From contig NZ_RIBP01000004.1 of the NCBI RefSeq assembly GCF_007273535.1, forward strand, positions 496,001 to 560,000: a stretch of 64,000 bases of DNA, in the 5' to 3' direction. The DNA is from Niallia circulans (GTDB taxonomy: Bacteria > Bacillota > Bacilli > Bacillales > Cytobacillaceae). The position numbers and the translations under genes are program-made. Shown piece by piece: positions 1 through 9,047 of this stretch (positions are counted from its first letter, which is position 1; each line of letters starts with the position of its first letter). The notes below the pieces were generated by a model. The model did no database searches, was not told the origin of the DNA, and saw nothing but the letters and a program-made list of their open reading frames with translations.

Positions 1-1
1 T

Positions 2-1117
2 GGGAAATTCGCCAAAATTATTCCTCAAGAAACTGCAATTAGTGATGAAGTAATTAAATATGATGCACAAAAATGGCTGTTGCTGCCAACCTTTAAGGAT
101 ATGCATATTCACCTTGATAAAACCTATTATGGCGGACCATGGAAAGCCGTTACACCAGCGAAAAGCATCTTTGATCGCTTTGCAGAGGAAAAAGAACTGC
201 TGCCGCAATTATTGCCGACTGCCAAAGAAAGAGCAGAGAAAATCTTAAATTTACTGATTGGGTTCGGTTCCACACATGTCCGCACCCACGTTAACATTGA
301 CCCTGTAGTAGGACTGAAAAATTTAGAAGCTACACTCGATGCACTGCAAACATTCTCGGGAAAGATTTCACATGAAATTGTCGCATTCCCGCAGCATGGC
401 TTACTTCATTCTGGGGTTGAGAATCTTGTCAGAGAAGCCTTAAAACACGGTGCAACACATGTCGGCGGAGTTGATCCCCATACAGTCGATGGAAATATCG
501 AAAAGTCATTAAATACGATAATTGAAATGGCTGTTGCTACTAATTCCGAGGTTGATATCCATATACATGATAGAGACCATTTAGGATTGTTTACGATGAA
601 TAGATTGGCAGATTTAACGGAACAGGCGAATCTGCATAACAAAGTAACGGTTAGCCATGCATTTGGATTTGCTGGTATTCCAGATTCAAAAGCTGCTGAA
701 TTGGCAGCACGGTTTGCTCAGCTTGGAATTGACATTACTTCAACAGTCCCAATCGGAAATATCATCATGCCTATTCCCCTACTTAAGGAGAAAGGTGTTC
801 AAGTATCACTTGGTACAGACAGCCTAACTGACCATTGGTCCCCTTTTGGCAACGGTGATAATTTAGAAAAGGCAGGCCGTCTGGCAGAACTTTATGGATA
901 TGTTGATGAATGGTCTTTATCACAATCACTTAAGTTTATTACTGGTGGAAAAACACCATTGGATAAGCAAGGCAAACAAGTATGGCCAGCTGTTGGAGAC
1001 GATGCTGATATGAATCTCGTTAAGGCGTCATGCAGTGCTGAAGCAGTAGCAAGACGGGCAACTAGAGAGGCTGTTTTTTATAAAGGGACATTATTATCTG
1101 GTTCGCTCTCCCATTAA
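2..1117 (+). CDS. Cytosine-deaminase-like amidohydrolase, 5' end cut by window edge
   Basis: The frame is open from base 2, so the true start lies left of the window; a TTG at 80 is internal. The visible 371 residues carry the metal-binding signature of the amidohydrolase superfamily: HIHLDKT near the N-terminus, DIHIHDRDH in the middle, VSHAFGF, and GTDSLTDHW late, matching the HxH...H...H...D ligand order of the cytosine deaminase (CodA, COG0402) group. The family deaminates cytosine, isoguanine or related heterocycles in the cytoplasm; the exact substrate cannot be read from the sequence. The next gene starts 34 bases downstream on the same strand, so co-transcription is possible although the two products look unrelated. 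Confidence 0.8.
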   Translation, partial: GKFAKIIPQETAISDEVIKYDAQKWLLLPTFKDMHIHLDKTYYGGPWKAVTPAKSIFDRFAEEKELLPQLLPTAKERAEKILNLLIGFGSTHVRTHVNIDPVVGLKNLEATLDALQTFSGKISHEIVAFPQHGLLHSGVENLVREALKHGATHVGGVDPHTVDGNIEKSLNTIIEMAVATNSEVDIHIHDRDHLGLFTMNRLADLTEQANLHNKVTVSHAFGFAGIPDSKAAELAARFAQLGIDITSTVPIGNIIMPIPLLKEKGVQVSLGTDSLTDHWSPFGNGDNLEKAGRLAELYGYVDEWSLSQSLKFITGGKTPLDKQGKQVWPAVGDDADMNLVKASCSAEAVARRATREAVFYKGTLLSGSLSH

Positions 1118-1151
1118 TAGCATATTCTTAAGAAATGGAGGCTAAGTCTAT

Positions 1152-1913
1152 TTGAAGAAACTATTAAGCATATTATTAATGGCCATCATTTTAGCTGGTT
1201 GTCAAAAAGCGCCTGCACAACAGAATAATCAATCAGAGCCTGAACATACAAAGGCGAATGATTCAGAAGAACCAGTGCCTAGTCTTAAAACGGAGGCTGA
1301 AGAACCAATGACTACACAAGAAAAAGAGCAGTTTTTTCAAGCAGTCGAGATTGGTAATATCTCAGAAATTACAAGCTTTATAGAAGACGGTGCTGATATT
1401 AACAGCGTAGACCAAGAAGGCCGGACTGCAGCAATGCTTGCCACTTACAATAATGACCCTGAAACAGTAAAGCTGCTAATTAATAATGGGGCTGACGTTA
1501 ATATTCAAGACAATATGAAAAACAACCCCTTTCTGTACGCTGGGGCAGAGGGTTATTTAGAAATCGTGAAGCTCACAATAAACGCTGGAGCAGACCCTAA
1601 GCTGTTAAATAGATTTGGCGGTACAGCATTAATACCAGCCTCTGAGCACGGTTATGTTTATGTTGTCAAAGAGCTTCTCGAACAAACCGATATTGATGTT
1701 AATCATGTCAATGATCTTGGCTGGACCGCTATATTAGAAGCTGTAGTGCTTGGGAACGGCGGGAAACACCAACAGGATACACTCCAATTATTAATAACCC
1801 ACGGTGCTGATGTTAACATCCCCGACTCAAACGGAGTTACTCCCCTGCAGCACGCAAAGAAGCTAGGGTATAAAAAGATAAGCGATATACTTTTAGATGC
1901 AGGCGCAAACTAA
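1152..1913 (+). CDS. Ankyrin-repeat lipoprotein
   Basis: A 253-residue protein starting at TTG with a GGAG ribosome site about 10 bases upstream. Residues 1-20 form a lipoprotein signal peptide ending in the lipobox LAGC, so the mature protein should be anchored by Cys17 to the outer face of the membrane. A charged, low-complexity linker (about 20-55) precedes roughly five ankyrin repeats (about 60-253) with typical INNGADVNIQD and ITHGADVNIPD turns. Ankyrin repeats bind proteins and have no activity of their own; the partner is unknown. A perfect hairpin closes the transcript just downstream. Confidence 0.85.
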   Translation: MKKLLSILLMAIILAGCQKAPAQQNNQSEPEHTKANDSEEPVPSLKTEAEEPMTTQEKEQFFQAVEIGNISEITSFIEDGADINSVDQEGRTAAMLATYNNDPETVKLLINNGADVNIQDNMKNNPFLYAGAEGYLEIVKLTINAGADPKLLNRFGGTALIPASEHGYVYVVKELLEQTDIDVNHVNDLGWTAILEAVVLGNGGKHQQDTLQLLITHGADVNIPDSNGVTPLQHAKKLGYKKISDILLDAGAN

Positions 1914-1918
1914 CGTAA

Positions 1919-1960
1919 CTATGGAAAAGAGACCAGTTTCAACTGGTCTCTTTTCCATAG
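1919..1960. terminator. Bidirectional hairpin terminator
   Basis: Perfect 20-bp inverted repeat (1919-1938 and 1941-1960) with almost no loop, between the convergent ankyrin lipoprotein and nirC genes. It contains A- and T-rich segments in both arms, so it could end transcription from either side. Confidence 0.75.
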
Positions 1961-2006
1961 TCAGTGTAATCACCATAAAATGTGAAATTATTCACAAAAT
2001 AGTCCG

Positions 2007-2807
2007 TTATGCTTCTCTCTTAAAAGACTTAACAACTGCTTGTGTCTTTTCTGAAATATTATACCAATATGCTGCACCAACAAAAACTGCGCCGCCGATA
2101 ATATTGCCAATTGTCACTGGCAGTAAATTAGCAAACATTCCACCAATAGACACTGTTTCAGGATGTGGAATGATTAAAGCAATAGACATTAGAGTCATAT
2201 TTGCGACGCTGTGTTCAAATCCAGAAGTGATAAATGCAAAGAGACACCAGAATATCATGATTAATTTGGCTGTTTCATCCTTTAGCTTAACGGAGCTCCA
2301 TACAGCTAAACAAACTAAGATGTTACAGAGAATACCGCGAATAAGCAACTCTATAAAAGGAGCACTCATCTTCGCTTCTGCTCCATGTGTAATAAAATCG
2401 GCTACTCCGCCAACAGCTAAACCAGAATAACTGAATAATAATGCCACAAGGATAGAGCCTATAAAGTTGCCTAAATAGCTAAATCCCCAAACCTTCCCAG
2501 TATCCTTCCACGTTACTTTGTTTTCGAGCATGCCTATCGTCATCACCATATTATTGCCAGTGAAAAGGTCTGCTCCCGCCATAATTACTAAGCTCAACGC
2601 AATTCCAAAGGAGATACCCATAATAATTTTTGTACCGGCAAAATCGGCAGGTGTGAGCATTCCGCCGATTGTAAAAATAAGAATAATCCCTAAGCCAACA
2701 AAAAAGCCAGCAAGCATTGCACCAACTAAATACTTACTTTTGTTCGTATTAAGCGCATTAATCTTCGTTAATGCAGTGTTACTAAAAGTTGTAATAACAT
2801 CCTTCAT
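2007..2807 (-). CDS. nirC: Formate/nitrite transporter (NirC-like)
   Basis: A 266-residue membrane protein of the FNT family, with about six hydrophobic segments. It shows the signature GADLFTGNNM and the central-pore histidine in SGFEHSVANMT. Family members are pentameric channels moving nitrite, formate or hydrosulfide. As the last gene of a siroheme nitrite-reductase operon, nitrite import (or export of toxic excess) is the likely role. I take the ATG at 2807 as start because an AAGGAG site sits 8 bases before it; an in-frame GTG nine bases upstream overlaps that ribosome site. Confidence 0.9.
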   Translation of the reverse strand: MKDVITTFSNTALTKINALNTNKSKYLVGAMLAGFFVGLGIILIFTIGGMLTPADFAGTKIIMGISFGIALSLVIMAGADLFTGNNMVMTIGMLENKVTWKDTGKVWGFSYLGNFIGSILVALLFSYSGLAVGGVADFITHGAEAKMSAPFIELLIRGILCNILVCLAVWSSVKLKDETAKLIMIFWCLFAFITSGFEHSVANMTLMSIALIIPHPETVSIGGMFANLLPVTIGNIIGGAVFVGAAYWYNISEKTQAVVKSFKREA

Positions 2808-2829
2808 TTTAATCACTCCTTTTATTGCT

Positions 2830-3555
2830 TTAATTAGTTCGTTCGGCCATTAATTGCTCTCTCATTCTTTCTAACAATACTTCCTTCAGCAATGAATCGT
2901 ATTGTAAAGGCTGACAAAGAATGACCTCATCCCGACTGTTCGCAACTGCACTTTCCATCCTTTTTAACAGCGTACCTGTAAATAATAAATATGGCATTAT
3001 ATATATTTTGCTGTATTCTTGCTGGAGTTTATAAAGCTCATTAGCGAATGCCGGCTTCCCCGCAGTTAAAAAGGCTGTATATACTGGTGAATCTAGTCTT
3101 TGATAAACATGATTGCTTATTTCCATCAGCTTTAATATTGGTTCAGGGTCACTGCTGCCTCTGCCGACAATTAAGATAGTCCCTTCATTGTCAGTTCGTT
3201 TTTCCGCTATGCGCTTAATTACTAAATCTATCATCTTTGGGTGAAGATCAAATGGCTTGGAAATATAAAAGCTTACGTCTGGAAATTCCGCTTTTATAAG
3301 GGCCAACTCTTCTGGAATATCTCTTTTAAAATGTGCTGCAGCAAATAATAAATTAGGGACAACTAAAATTCGCTTTGCACCTGCTTTTATTACTTTTTTG
3401 ATTGTTTCATAGATTGTCGGTGAAGCAAGCTCCAAAAATGCAATTTCTTGAACTGGTATGTTTACTTCCTTTTTCACTTCTTCGATAAAATTTATAAACT
3501 GGTTATTCCCTTCAGCTATAAGGCTGCCATGTCCAATGTATACAACTGCATCCAT
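2830..3555 (-). CDS. sirB: Sirohydrochlorin ferrochelatase (SirB/CbiX family)
   Basis: A 241-residue cytoplasmic chelatase related to CbiX/SirB. The N-terminal half begins YIGHGS, with the metal-site histidine, and has AAHFKRDIP, the second conserved histidine; the C-terminal half repeats the fold with a degenerate site. It inserts Fe(II) into sirohydrochlorin, the last step of siroheme synthesis. The start overlaps the end of the upstream cobA/hemD gene by 40 bases, implying translational coupling. Together they would supply siroheme to NirB. No separate precorrin-2 dehydrogenase gene is in the window, so that step must be encoded elsewhere. Confidence 0.85.
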   Translation of the reverse strand: MDAVVYIGHGSLIAEGNNQFINFIEEVKKEVNIPVQEIAFLELASPTIYETIKKVIKAGAKRILVVPNLLFAAAHFKRDIPEELALIKAEFPDVSFYISKPFDLHPKMIDLVIKRIAEKRTDNEGTILIVGRGSSDPEPILKLMEISNHVYQRLDSPVYTAFLTAGKPAFANELYKLQQEYSKIYIMPYLLFTGTLLKRMESAVANSRDEVILCQPLQYDSLLKEVLLERMREQLMAERTN

Positions 3556-4991
3556 TCGTGATCACGCATCCATTCTTTTTTATCTAGTTCCTGCTGTACC
3601 TGTTCATCTATTCGTCTAAATCCCATTTGCAAAGCATATTTTTTTACAGATGGACCCATCGCAGCAAATGACATTTCTTTTGGATCTCTATCGCTGTACT
3701 TAGTCCATTCTTGTAAAAAGACATCGATTGACTGCTTATTTGGAAAAACAACTGTTTCCCAATTATCCTCTGTTAATAATCGCTCATTTATCTCATGATA
3801 GCGGGTATCTATTTCGGTAGTATGACTTGGAAAAACATGCAGATTATCTGAGAATGTGCTTTCTGTTAATAGCCTTCTATCGCCAATTAAGACTGCACTG
3901 CTTTTGTCAAATCCTGCCCTTGCACCTCGCAGCCCTCTTTTTTCAAGCTCCTGACGGGTTTTATCAGACAGATATTCTAACCGTCTAGGAAAATCCCGAA
4001 TATCATATCCCGCCTTAAAAAGCTGGGAAAATACAATATCTACTCCTGCTGACGATGCAAAAATTACTCTGTCTGTATTCATTATCAGCTGTAATTCCTC
4101 ATTCGTATAAGAATGAGGAATTGTCATTAAAGCAGGAAATGCATATGCCTCAGCACCATTACTTGTGAAAAATTTTTCCAGAGAACTTTCCGCAGATGAG
4201 CTTTTGGCAACAAGCAGTTTTCTTTGATAAAACGGCTTTTTCTCAAACCACGCAATAGAGGACCGTAACTTGACCACGTCTCCAACTATCGTTAAAGCAG
4301 GATTCTTAATTTCTGCTGCTGTTATTTTCTCTACGATTGTACTTAATGTCCCCTCTACCACCCGCTGTTTTCCTAATGTTCCCCATTCAATAACAGCTGC
4401 CATTGTGTCATGAGAATACCCTTGTGCTTTTAACTGCTTGCAGATTGTCGGCAAGCCTTGAACGCCCATATAATAAGCAAGTGTTTCTCCTGTTGCTTCC
4501 TGCTTAGGCTCACAAGCTAGTTCTTCATTTTTTTTACATTTATGACCAGTTCTAATAGTGAAACTAGTACTATAATCGCGATGGGTGACTGGAATACCTG
4601 CATAGCTGCTTGCGGCAATGCTTGATGTGATTCCAGGAACTATTTCAAACGGTATATTATATGCTGCTATCGCTTCTGCTTCTTCGCCAACTCTTCCAAA
4701 AACAGACGGATCACCGCCTTTTAACCTAACTACATATTTGCCCTTTAATGACTCGGTAATTAAGGTCTGATTAATTTTCTCTTGTCGCATAATATGGTTA
4801 TTAGGCAGCTTTCCACAATATATAAAAGCACACTCATTTTTGGTATAGCGCAGTAATCGCGGATTAGCGAGACGGTCGTATAATACAACATCCGCTTTTC
4901 TTAAGCACTCCATCCCTTTATCCGTCATTAATCCAATATCTCCAGGTCCAGCTCCAACAAATGCTACATACCCCTTGTTTGTATCCATCAT
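3516..4991 (-). CDS. nasF: Uroporphyrinogen-III methyltransferase / uroporphyrinogen-III synthase fusion (NasF-like)
   Basis: A 491-residue two-domain enzyme. Residues 1 to about 245 are SAM-dependent uroporphyrinogen-III C-methyltransferase (SUMT/CobA) with the GAGPGD nucleotide-loop motif, VVRLKGGDPSVFGR and the GITS segment. Residues from about 260 on resemble uroporphyrinogen-III synthase (HemD). The first domain makes precorrin-2, the siroheme precursor. B. subtilis NasF has the same fusion and a similar length. The gene begins directly after the nirD stop codon. Either of two adjacent ATGs (4991 or 4988) could be the start. Confidence 0.9.
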   Translation of the reverse strand: MMDTNKGYVAFVGAGPGDIGLMTDKGMECLRKADVVLYDRLANPRLLRYTKNECAFIYCGKLPNNHIMRQEKINQTLITESLKGKYVVRLKGGDPSVFGRVGEEAEAIAAYNIPFEIVPGITSSIAASSYAGIPVTHRDYSTSFTIRTGHKCKKNEELACEPKQEATGETLAYYMGVQGLPTICKQLKAQGYSHDTMAAVIEWGTLGKQRVVEGTLSTIVEKITAAEIKNPALTIVGDVVKLRSSIAWFEKKPFYQRKLLVAKSSSAESSLEKFFTSNGAEAYAFPALMTIPHSYTNEELQLIMNTDRVIFASSAGVDIVFSQLFKAGYDIRDFPRRLEYLSDKTRQELEKRGLRGARAGFDKSSAVLIGDRRLLTESTFSDNLHVFPSHTTEIDTRYHEINERLLTEDNWETVVFPNKQSIDVFLQEWTKYSDRDPKEMSFAAMGPSVKKYALQMGFRRIDEQVQQELDKKEWMRDHEWMQLYTLDMAAL

Positions 4992-5309
4992 TTACACCAT
5001 CACATAAATATCGTCGTCTTTTACTTCTATCTTGTATACTTCTACACAGCCATTGTCTGGTTTTTGGACAAGTCCAGTAACAAGAGAAATCTTCCAGTCA
5101 TAAAGCGGGCAGAAGACATACTCTCCAGAGACAATCCCTTCTGCCAATGGACCATTTTTATACGGGCTGCGGTTCTCTATCGCTCTGACCTCTCCATTGG
5201 AAAGATGAAATAAAGCGATTGATTTTCCTTTTATTTGAACTTCTTTGCCGATTTGTTGCGGCAGTTCAGATTTCTTCATGATTTTCGTCCATTCTTTTGT
5301 TGCAGTCAT
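4992..5309 (-). CDS. nirD: Nitrite reductase small subunit NirD
   Basis: A 105-residue Rieske-fold protein, the usual length for NirD/NasE. The positions that hold the 2Fe-2S ligands in true Rieske proteins are altered: ENRSPYKNG replaces the first CxH and CPLYDW lacks the second His. This is common in NirD, which is structural rather than redox-active. It partners NirB in cytoplasmic NADH-dependent reduction of nitrite to ammonia. The ATG at 5309 follows a strong GGAGGGGG site, and the gap to nirB is 31 bases. Confidence 0.9.
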   Translation of the reverse strand: MTATKEWTKIMKKSELPQQIGKEVQIKGKSIALFHLSNGEVRAIENRSPYKNGPLAEGIVSGEYVFCPLYDWKISLVTGLVQKPDNGCVEVYKIEVKDDDIYVMV

Positions 5310-5340
5310 CCTTTTTCCCCCTCCAGTATAATCGAGAAGA

Positions 5341-7743
5341 TTATCCTTTAATCACTTCAAACATATCTCGTTTCTTTTGGTCGCTCAGTACAGAAGACCA
5401 TGCTTCTTCGTATGTTGCTCTTGCTTTATCAAAGCTAGCTACAAGCTTACTAACATTTTCTTCATTCAATAGTGTTTCTTTAACAACCGCCGCGCCTGTG
5501 CGTTCGACCCAAGGAGCTGTTCTTTCCCCATAAGTTGCATTTTCACGGTAATATTGCACATATGCTTTTGCCATTGTTATGACTTCTTCTTCCGTTGTTA
5601 CAGTTATTAAGCTGTCACATTCACGAACTTCCGTACCGCCATTTCCGCCAAAATACAGTTGATAGCCATTTTCTACACAAACAACGCCAAAGTCCTTTGT
5701 TAGCACTTCTGCACAGTTCCGCGGACAGCCTGTAACACCCATTTTCATTTTATGCGGCGTATCCACCATCTCAATTGCTTGCTCTAATTTAATGCCAAGT
5801 CCAAGAGAATCCTGTGTACCAAATCGGCAAAATGCTGAACCGACACATGATTTTACGTTGCGCAGTGATTTAGAATAGGCATAACCAGACCGCATTCCTA
5901 AATCCTCCCAAACATGCGGCACATCCTCTTTCTTAACACCATATAAGCCAATCCGGCTGGCACCTGTGATTTTTACTAATGGAACATTGTACTTCTTCGC
6001 TGCTTCTCCCAATTTAATTAAATCTTCTGCAGTTGTTGTTCCACCATACATACGAGGAACAACCGAAAATGTCCCGTCATTTTGGATATTCCCTTCCATC
6101 TTCTCATTTACAAATCTTGATGCTTTGTCATCTTCATACTCTTCTGGGAACAGCATGCGCATATAATAGTTCAAGGCCGGACGACATTTTGAGCAGCCTT
6201 CAGCACTTGCAAAATCAAGGACGATACGAACTTCCTTCGGTGATCTCATTTGCTTTTCTTTTATTTGTGCGACAACCTCGTCACGAGTAAGTGATGTACA
6301 GCTGCACATGCCTGTTTTTTGCAGTGAAGCATCAAAGCTGTCACCAAGTGTGTGTGCAAGGATGCTTTCGACCATTGGTTTACATTTACCGCAAGACCCG
6401 CCGGCTTTTGTACAGCCCTTCACTTCTTCAAAGGTTGTCAGTCCTTGCTCAAGGATAGAGTGGACAATCGTCCCCTTTGTAACACCATTACAGCCGCACA
6501 CCGTATCTTCTGCACTCATGCTTGCAACTAAATCCTCTTCTCCGTCCTGACCCGCCTTGCTCAAGACAGACGAACTTGTATACTCACTTATATCAGCTTG
6601 TTTTTTCAGCATATTAAACAAACGGTTTCCGTCAGTGGCATCGCCGTAAAGGACAACCCCAACAATTTTGTTATCTGTCACCAGGATTTTTTTGTATAAT
6701 TTTGAAAACTGGTCATGGACTATTATTGCCTGTGTATTTTCATCCTCATGAATTTTCCCGCCCGAGAACAGATCACAGCCTGCAACCTTCAGCTGAGTTG
6801 AAAGCACACTTCCTTGATAGCCCTTGCCCTTACCTCTTGTAATATGATCAGCAAGAGCAATTCCCTGCTCATAAAGCGGAGCAACCAAACCGTAAGCAAC
6901 ACCATTATGCTCTGCACATTCTCCGACTGCGTAAATAGATGGATCTGATGTGAGCATATAATCATTCACCACAATACCTCGATTCACTTCCAAGCAAGCA
7001 TCTCTCGCAATCGCAACATTCGGACGAATTCCGACAGCCATCACAACAAGGTCACATTCTACAGATGTACCGTCTGTGAACTTTAAGCCTTGAACACGTT
7101 TCTCCCCATAAATCTCAGCAGTCTGCTTTTCCATTAAAAATTTCATGCCCTGTGCTTCTAAATCCTTCTTAAGAAGCTCTGCTGCTGCAGCATCGAGCTG
7201 CATCTCCATTAATGATGGCAATAAATGAACAACATGCACGTCCATGCCACGGTCAATTAACCCTCTTGCAGCTTCAAGTCCTAACAACCCGCCGCCGATG
7301 ACAACAGCCTTTTTATAGTTTTGAGCTGCTTCCATCATCATCTCTGTATCCGCAATTGTTCGAAAACCAATAACACCGTCTAAATCACTTCCAGGTACGG
7401 GCAGAATAAAGGCACTCGATCCTGTCGCAATAATCAGCTCATCATATGCAAGGATTTGCTGTTTATCTGTGATTACTTCCTTCTTGTCCTTATTAATGCG
7501 AACAACCTTTTCCCCAGTTAATAGATTAATATGATTGTCCTTATACCATTCATAATCGTTTATATTAATATCATTTATAGTCGTTTTCCCCTGTAAAACA
7601 TTGGATAACATAATGCGATTATAGTTTGGGTATGGTTCATCCCCAATAATCGTTATTTCAAAAGTATCCGCATTTCGTTTCAATATTTCTTCAATTGTTC
7701 GAACTCCTGCCATCCCGTTTCCAATTAGAACTAATTTCTTCAT
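5341..7743 (-). CDS. nirB: NAD(P)H-dependent siroheme nitrite reductase large subunit
   Basis: An 800-residue reductase and first gene of the leftward operon. Order of domains: FAD/NADH oxidoreductase with GNGMAGVR at the N-terminus and a second GGGLLGLEAARG dinucleotide motif (1 to about 390); a BFD-type 2Fe-2S domain with VCGCNG and GSCGKC (about 418-470); a further Cys cluster around GCSKCRP; a ferredoxin-like half-domain; and the siroheme/4Fe-4S module with CVGSAFCRFG and GCPRNC. It transfers six electrons from NADH to nitrite, giving ammonium, either for assimilation or as an anaerobic electron sink. A strong GGAGGGGG ribosome site precedes the ATG. Confidence 0.95.
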   Translation of the reverse strand: MKKLVLIGNGMAGVRTIEEILKRNADTFEITIIGDEPYPNYNRIMLSNVLQGKTTINDININDYEWYKDNHINLLTGEKVVRINKDKKEVITDKQQILAYDELIIATGSSAFILPVPGSDLDGVIGFRTIADTEMMMEAAQNYKKAVVIGGGLLGLEAARGLIDRGMDVHVVHLLPSLMEMQLDAAAAELLKKDLEAQGMKFLMEKQTAEIYGEKRVQGLKFTDGTSVECDLVVMAVGIRPNVAIARDACLEVNRGIVVNDYMLTSDPSIYAVGECAEHNGVAYGLVAPLYEQGIALADHITRGKGKGYQGSVLSTQLKVAGCDLFSGGKIHEDENTQAIIVHDQFSKLYKKILVTDNKIVGVVLYGDATDGNRLFNMLKKQADISEYTSSSVLSKAGQDGEEDLVASMSAEDTVCGCNGVTKGTIVHSILEQGLTTFEEVKGCTKAGGSCGKCKPMVESILAHTLGDSFDASLQKTGMCSCTSLTRDEVVAQIKEKQMRSPKEVRIVLDFASAEGCSKCRPALNYYMRMLFPEEYEDDKASRFVNEKMEGNIQNDGTFSVVPRMYGGTTTAEDLIKLGEAAKKYNVPLVKITGASRIGLYGVKKEDVPHVWEDLGMRSGYAYSKSLRNVKSCVGSAFCRFGTQDSLGLGIKLEQAIEMVDTPHKMKMGVTGCPRNCAEVLTKDFGVVCVENGYQLYFGGNGGTEVRECDSLITVTTEEEVITMAKAYVQYYRENATYGERTAPWVERTGAAVVKETLLNEENVSKLVASFDKARATYEEAWSSVLSDQKKRDMFEVIKG

Positions 7744-7780
7744 TGTCTTCCCCCTCCAAGGTTGGGCTAGAAAAGCGTTT

Positions 7781-7800
7781 CATGTGAATTGTTTCACATG
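7781..7800 (-). promoter_or_regulatory. Rex/Fnr-like palindrome upstream of nirB
   Basis: A perfect 8-bp inverted repeat with 4-base spacer. It reads TGTGAA-N4-TTCACA in the core, which fits both the Rex operator (TTGTGAA-N4-TTCACAA) and the Bacillus Fnr/CRP pattern (TGTGA-N6-TCACA). Its centre is only about 47 bases from the start codon. An activating Fnr site at -41.5 would put the transcript start inside the ribosome site, so a roadblock/repressor role, as for NADH-sensing Rex, fits better. Confidence 0.6.
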
Positions 7801-8125
7801 ACCAATCAATAAGATTCTTACGGCAATAACTTTATCTGTACGTATGCTTATAGCCATAAGTTTAGTAAAAGAAGTGGTAAAAATACCTCTTTTATACATT
7901 CATTATATCTTCTTTACCGAGCAAACAAGTCTTGGAAATTCGACGATTTTATGACAACTAATATCTTGCTCTGATGTAGACTAAATAGCCAAACCCAATC
8001 TCTCTAAAAAAAGCTGTACATCTGTTGATATCAAGCGTTTTATTAGAAATTCATCATCAAAGTGACTTATAATAATAACGAAGGCCAAAATTCACAAAAT
8101 TGCCATAAATTAAATTATACCTAAT
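7801..8125. other. Divergent intergenic region nirB / SDR
   Basis: AT-rich gap without a gene. On the plus strand TTCACA (8091-8096) and TTATAC (8115-8120), 18 bases apart, are a plausible promoter for the SDR gene. On the minus side no clear nirB promoter stands out. Small imperfect palindromes at 7848-7861 and 7872-7897 could be further nitrite or redox regulator sites, but I cannot assign them. Confidence 0.4.
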
Positions 8126-8139
8126 TGAAAGCGTTAACA
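8126..8139 (+). promoter_or_regulatory. CcpA cre site
   Basis: TGAAAGCGTTAACA matches the catabolite responsive element consensus at every key position. It lies just after the predicted -10 box (8115-8120) and before the AGGAGG ribosome site, a position that gives repression by CcpA when glucose is present. Confidence 0.75.
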
Positions 8140-8161
8140 AATTAATGAGGAGGTTTTAAAA

Positions 8162-8932
8162 TTGAAGAGATTAGATAACAAAGTAGCCATTATTACAGGA
8201 GGAGCAGGAGGTATTGGAAAAGAATCTGCAAAACGCTTTTTAGAAGAAGGCGCAAAGGTTGTTTTAGTAGATTTATTTCAAGACTCACTTGATCAGACAA
8301 AAGCCGAATTAGACAAATTAGGCGAGGTTATCACCATTCAAGCTGACGTATCCCAAGAAGAAGATGTAAAAAATTATGTGGACAAAACCGTCGAGAAGTT
8401 CGGAAAAATCGATGTTTTCTTCAACAATGCAGGAATTGAAGGAAAAGTCGCTCCAATAACAGAACAAAAAGTAGAAGATCTAGACAAGGTACTTGCCGTC
8501 AATGTACGCGGCGTATTCCTAGGACTAAAACACGTACTAGCTGTTATGAAAGAACAGGGATATGGCAGTGTCATTAATACCTCTTCTGTTGCCGGACTTA
8601 GCGGCAGCCCGAATGTAACACCATATATCGCATCAAAACACGCAGTCGTCGGCCTAACAAAAGCAACCGCAGTCGAAGTTGCTCCATACAAAGTGCGCGT
8701 CAATTCCATTCACCCATCACCAGTCAACACAAGAATGATGCGTTCCTTAGAAGAAGGCTTTGCACCAGGACAAGCTGAAGCAGCAAAAGCAGACATGGAA
8801 AAATCAATTCCATTAGGAAGATACGGAGAATCAGAAGACATTTCTAATCTGGTTCTATTCCTTGGATCTGATGAAAGTTCATTTATTACAGGAGTACAGT
8901 ACCGTGTTGATGGCGGTATGGGTGCTTTGTGA
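8162..8932 (+). CDS. Short-chain dehydrogenase/reductase
   Basis: A 256-residue classical SDR. It shows the NAD(P) motif TGGAGGIG near residue 13, NNAG at about 90, and the catalytic Ser with YIASK (Tyr-x-x-x-Lys). The C-terminal ITGVQYRVDGG is typical of the glucose-1-dehydrogenase / 3-oxoacyl-ACP-reductase-like group. An acidic residue after the second strand (VVLVD) suggests NAD rather than NADP. The start is TTG, fixed by a strong GAGGAGG site 7 bases upstream. The substrate is unknown; the cre site just before it implies a role in carbon-source use. Confidence 0.85.
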   Translation: MKRLDNKVAIITGGAGGIGKESAKRFLEEGAKVVLVDLFQDSLDQTKAELDKLGEVITIQADVSQEEDVKNYVDKTVEKFGKIDVFFNNAGIEGKVAPITEQKVEDLDKVLAVNVRGVFLGLKHVLAVMKEQGYGSVINTSSVAGLSGSPNVTPYIASKHAVVGLTKATAVEVAPYKVRVNSIHPSPVNTRMMRSLEEGFAPGQAEAAKADMEKSIPLGRYGESEDISNLVLFLGSDESSFITGVQYRVDGGMGAL

Positions 8933-9007
8933 TTTAATTAAAAAAGTCAGTTCTTCTTTTGGAAGGACTGACCAATATACGCCCATTCAAATTTTAGGAA
9001 AAAATCA

Positions 9008-9038
9008 GACACAACACCGCAAGTGTTGTGTCTTTTTA
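9008..9038. terminator. Bidirectional terminator
   Basis: 11-bp stem (9008-9018 / 9024-9034) with a 5-base loop, T-run on the plus strand and A-run on the other side, between the convergent SDR and HAD genes. A weaker hairpin around 8946-8972 lies just before it. Confidence 0.85.
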
Positions 9039-9047
9039 GATAAATTT

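Noticed and set aside
1897..2430. 177-codon plus-strand frame antisense to nirC
   Set aside because: Low-complexity Ile/Thr/Pro-rich translation typical of the reverse of a membrane protein gene; contains the terminator hairpin.
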